Of a stretch of 35,055 bases of DNA, positions 32,693-35,055 are shown one piece after another (the stretch's first letter is position 1; each line of letters starts with the position of its first letter). The position numbers and the translations under genes are program-made. This DNA is from JBOGNO01 sp050747245 (GTDB lineage Bacteria > Acidobacteriota > Terriglobia > Acidiferrales > UBA7541): assembly GCA_050747245.1 (NCBI GenBank), contig JBOGNO010000021.1, positions 1-35,055 on the forward strand, given 5' to 3'. The notes beneath the pieces are model-generated. The model was not told the DNA's origin and made no database searches. It saw only the letters and a list, made by a program, of their open reading frames with translations.

Positions 32693-33538
32693 CTAACGCT
32701 GAGAATCATTGGCGAGCTTGCTGCTTCCGAGATGGCCCACATAATTATCCTGAATTTTTGGCAGCGGCGCGAGCACGGTCACGATCTTGATCAAACGCTC
32801 CTCTTCGATCGGCCGTTCCAGACACACCAGGGCTCCCTGGGAAAGTCCCTGGGCCGCCGTCTCGCCCGAGCCCGCCGATACGAGAAGCACAAATGGGATT
32901 CGTGACATCATCGGATCATTTTTCAGCATCCGGCAGAACTCCGACCCCACCACGTCGGGTAGCTCGCAATCGGCCATGATGAGCGCCGGCGCGCTTCGGT
33001 GAATTTCCTTGAGGGCTTGGAGAGAATTTTCAGAGAGCGCCACCGCGTAGCCCCGCGCATTCAGGATTGTCTTTATCTGTTCGCGCATGTGGATGTCAGT
33101 CGTTGTTACAACCACGAGCGGCCGATTCGCCACGACGCTTCGAAAACCCTGGCCGGCATTCGACGATTGAATGCTTGCTTCTGTCCAGGCGCTCGCAGGA
33201 ACGGATTGCAGCAGATGCACCGCCACTCCGAACATGCCGCCCGGCTGCTCGAACGTTCGCACCACCTCGGCAACCTGCTCCGTATTGATGGCCGTTGGGT
33301 GCGGTGAATAGGGAAACGTTACTGCGACTTGCAGGCCCCGTGAGTAGAGTCGTGGAGAAACAAAGAGGATTCCATCCCGTGAGACATCCGCAGTAATCGC
33401 GATCTCTTCAAATGTCTCGTTGGAGCCGTAAGAACGCACACGAATCGGTGCGCTCATTTTTATGCGCCGCCGCCGGCGGCGGTCCGCCGCGGATGTTTCC
33501 GTCAATACGCCCGAAGCGTTCTTGCCTGGGGCTCGCAT
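32693..33538 (-). CDS. PilZ domain fused to a degenerate response-regulator receiver
   Basis: The 281-residue protein runs opposite to the phage genes. The N-terminal PilZ domain (about residues 19-115) has an Arg-rich motif (DRRRRRR, 19-25) and DVSRDG (51-56), matching the RxxxR and D/NxSxxG c-di-GMP-binding motifs. The receiver domain (about 139-255) keeps the phospho-acceptor (D190 in MADCELPDVVG), but the usual acidic pair is replaced (LVVVTTTDIH) and the usual conserved Lys-Pro is Arg-Pro (ERPIEE). Phosphorylation may therefore be weak or absent. The ATG at 33538 keeps the Arg motif; the Met at residue 28 would remove it. PilZ-receiver proteins occur in Acidobacteriota. Here it lies between portal and scaffold genes, convergent with the portal. 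Confidence 0.85.
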   Translation of the reverse strand: MRAPGKNASGVLTETSAADRRRRRRIKMSAPIRVRSYGSNETFEEIAITADVSRDGILFVSPRLYSRGLQVAVTFPYSPHPTAINTEQVAEVVRTFEQPGGMFGVAVHLLQSVPASAWTEASIQSSNAGQGFRSVVANRPLVVVTTTDIHMREQIKTILNARGYAVALSENSLQALKEIHRSAPALIMADCELPDVVGSEFCRMLKNDPMMSRIPFVLLVSAGSGETAAQGLSQGALVCLERPIEEERLIKIVTVLAPLPKIQDNYVGHLGSSKLANDSQR

Positions 33539-33715
33539 GGATAGATTTTCCCGTGCCTATTTTCGCACGGCGGTGCTGTCCCGTTTTTCTTTAGCCACCG
33601 GACGGTCGAAAAAGTAACCTTGCCGCGCTATGCGCACCGATAACTGCGCGTTTTTGCGGATGAATGAGCGTTTTGCATTTTCTTAAGCGTACAAATCTTT
33701 TTCTCGAGGTGAGCA

Positions 33716-34684
33716 ATGTCAAAAAGCAAAACCCAGAAGTCGGGCCCGGCTGAGGCAGCACCCAATGATGACGAAATTCTCGGCCTCGATTCTGCCCAGG
33801 GGAAGGACGCATCTCAGACAGACGCCGACGACGATGGGAGCACTCCCGGCAGTGATGCGGGCGCTTCAAGTGACGCCGCCGAGATTCTCAAGATTTTCCC
33901 AACGGCAGCGGATGCTCGCTTGGCAAAATCCCGGCTCGACGAGCTGGCTCTCCTCGATGAGCTCTTCTTTGCGCGGACGCCGGAATCTCACGCGGAGCTG
34001 GCTCGACGCGTCAAAGCGTTGCATCCGGAAGCCTTCGCCGAGTTAACGAAAGCTTTCCACACGGAATCCGGCGCCCCCGCAATGAGCTCCGCCGCCGCAA
34101 TCAACTCACCCGACGCCGCGCTGGGCGCTTCCTTCGACGCGGCGCCGTCTCCTTCAGCCGAATCGATGGCCGATCCAGGAAAATCCGCAGCCTCACCCCA
34201 GCACCAGCCGAGCGCGGATTTTTATCCAGCCGCCAATTCCGCTGTGGTGAATGGCGTTCTCGAAACGATTCGCCAGCAAGTGGATCGTCTCCTCCCAGAG
34301 GAAATCTCACCCGCAGCGAAAAATCGCGTTGTTGGCGAAATTTACCGTGAGCTTGATGCCAGCCTGCGCGCGAATCCCGACCTCAACCAGCAAGTCCGCC
34401 AGGCGTTTCAGGGTGGAAATCACGGTGACTCGCATCTTCGTGCGGTCGTCGGTCTGGTGATCGGACGTGCCAAGCAGGCGCTCCCGGCGATCACCAAGCG
34501 TGTTGTTAATGAATGGACTTCCAGCGTGCTCTCGGCCGCCAGTGAGCGCCGCGCGCGTTCCGATCGCGCGGCAAAGCGCGTGGACATCTCCGGCGGTTCT
34601 CCGGGGAGTTCTCCGCGGCGCCGCGTGGGATCGCGCGACATTGACTACAAGAAGTACTCCGACGCGGACATTTTGAATATGTAG
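33716..34684 (+). CDS. Scaffold-like phage protein
   Basis: The 322-residue protein lies directly before the putative capsid gene. It has an acidic, low-complexity N terminus (NDDEILGLDSAQGKDASQTD and following), a helical Leu/Ala-rich middle (RLAKSRLDELALLDELFFAR, then SHAELARRVKALHPEAF), a Pro/Ser/Ala linker, a second helical part (GVLETIRQQVDRLLPEE) and a basic Ser/Gly/Arg end (SPGSSPRRRVGSR) before YKKYSDADILNM. That mix of disordered acidic and helical segments with a basic tail is typical of capsid scaffolding proteins, whose C terminus binds coat protein. No protease motif is seen. Assignment is from layout and position. Confidence 0.68.
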   Translation: MSKSKTQKSGPAEAAPNDDEILGLDSAQGKDASQTDADDDGSTPGSDAGASSDAAEILKIFPTAADARLAKSRLDELALLDELFFARTPESHAELARRVKALHPEAFAELTKAFHTESGAPAMSSAAAINSPDAALGASFDAAPSPSAESMADPGKSAASPQHQPSADFYPAANSAVVNGVLETIRQQVDRLLPEEISPAAKNRVVGEIYRELDASLRANPDLNQQVRQAFQGGNHGDSHLRAVVGLVIGRAKQALPAITKRVVNEWTSSVLSAASERRARSDRAAKRVDISGGSPGSSPRRRVGSRDIDYKKYSDADILNM

Positions 34685-34734
34685 GACCCGGACTGGAGTG
34701 AAGCGGTTCGTGGAACTTTAAGGGGGAAAATGAA

Positions 34735-35055
34735 ATGGCACAGATGCAGAACGCACAATCGGTTGCGCTGCAACTGGAAAAGGTCCGGGACAAGCTCCCG
34801 TTGCTCTACGAACGGGACGACATCCTGCTGACCATGATCCAGCAGCGCGGCGACGTGGAACGAGTCAGCTCGCGCAACATGCGCTTGCCGCTGCAAATTC
34901 GTCCGGGCGGCAAGGCCGGCTTCGTGAACATGGATGGCGGCGACCTTGGCCGCGGCTCGGGCACCATCTATGACGTGGCCCAGGTCTCGCCGATTTTCTT
35001 CCGTCACGCCGTGGAAATCTCCAAGCTCGTCGAGTATTCGACGAATGCTCCCGAG
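34735..35055 (+). CDS. Probable major capsid protein, N-terminal part (3' truncated by window edge)
   Basis: An open frame of 107 codons starts at 34735 (MAQMQNAQSVALQLEKVRDK) after AGGGGGA (34721-34727) and runs off the window. An N-terminal helix (VALQLEKVRDKLPLLYERDD) is followed by strands RNMRLPLQIRPGGKAGFVNM and TIYDVAQVSPIFFRHAVEIS. Position directly after the scaffold-like gene and the pattern of an N-terminal arm followed by a beta-rich domain fit an HK97-fold capsid protein. Another in-frame ATG at 34744 would also serve as start. The truncation prevents a firm family call. Confidence 0.68.
   Translation, partial: MAQMQNAQSVALQLEKVRDKLPLLYERDDILLTMIQQRGDVERVSSRNMRLPLQIRPGGKAGFVNMDGGDLGRGSGTIYDVAQVSPIFFRHAVEISKLVEYSTNAPE

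Noticed and set aside
1..35055. CRISPR arrays, tRNA or rRNA genes
   Set aside because: No regularly spaced repeats, cloverleaf with T-loop consensus or rRNA-like sequence was seen on reading either strand.

Overview
The window looks like a chromosomal contig from an Acidobacteriota bacterium (Terriglobia-like). This is inferred from GC-rich coding sequence, the pilin/secretion gene order, the tail of an acidobacterial-type major pilin, TPR proteins with a GIDF-type N-terminal domain, and secreted Ig-repeat proteins. No rRNA, tRNA or CRISPR array was seen.

Region 1 (1-7972, + strand) is a compact type IV pilus / type II secretion-like assembly locus. A 5'-truncated pilin gene with a strong terminator is followed by a LolA-like carrier. 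Then come the inner-membrane platform protein (PilC/GspF), the assembly ATPase (PilB/GspE), the PilM/PilN/PilO/PilP-like alignment complex and a GspG-like pseudopilin with a long Gly/Pro/Ser-rich insert. Most junctions overlap or are nearly abutting, so this is probably one operon. No secretin or prepilin peptidase is visible.

Region 2 (7973-11071) is about 3.1 kb of low coding density. It holds two convincing small genes of unknown function, one with a C-terminal sigma-region-4-like helix-turn-helix, and otherwise looks like accessory or decayed DNA.

Region 3 (11072-22792, mostly - strand) encodes exported proteins: a large protein with three Ig-like repeats, a YncE-like beta-propeller, a Gly/His-rich protein, a paralogous pair of about 577 and 597 aa, and a 12-repeat TPR protein. 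A zinc-ribbon protein lies on the + strand. The paralogous pair appears duplicated as complete units, with matching promoter, about 205-nt leader and terminator hairpin. The large Ig-repeat protein shares distant core motifs with the pair.

Region 4 (about 23113-35055, + strand) is part of a tailed-phage morphogenesis module (prophage or domesticated element). It starts with a perfect-consensus sigma-70-type promoter followed at once by a strong intrinsic terminator, an arrangement that suggests antitermination or a small leader RNA. Downstream lie five small beta-rich or hypothetical genes (three exported), a possible small terminase, a holin-sized membrane protein, the large terminase, a coiled-coil protein, a membrane-anchored protein, a portal with an inserted Cys4 motif, a scaffold-like protein and the start of the probable major capsid gene. 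A PilZ plus degenerate receiver gene sits on the opposite strand between portal and scaffold. No integrase, lysis enzyme, tail gene or attachment site is visible, so the element's ends and viability cannot be judged.
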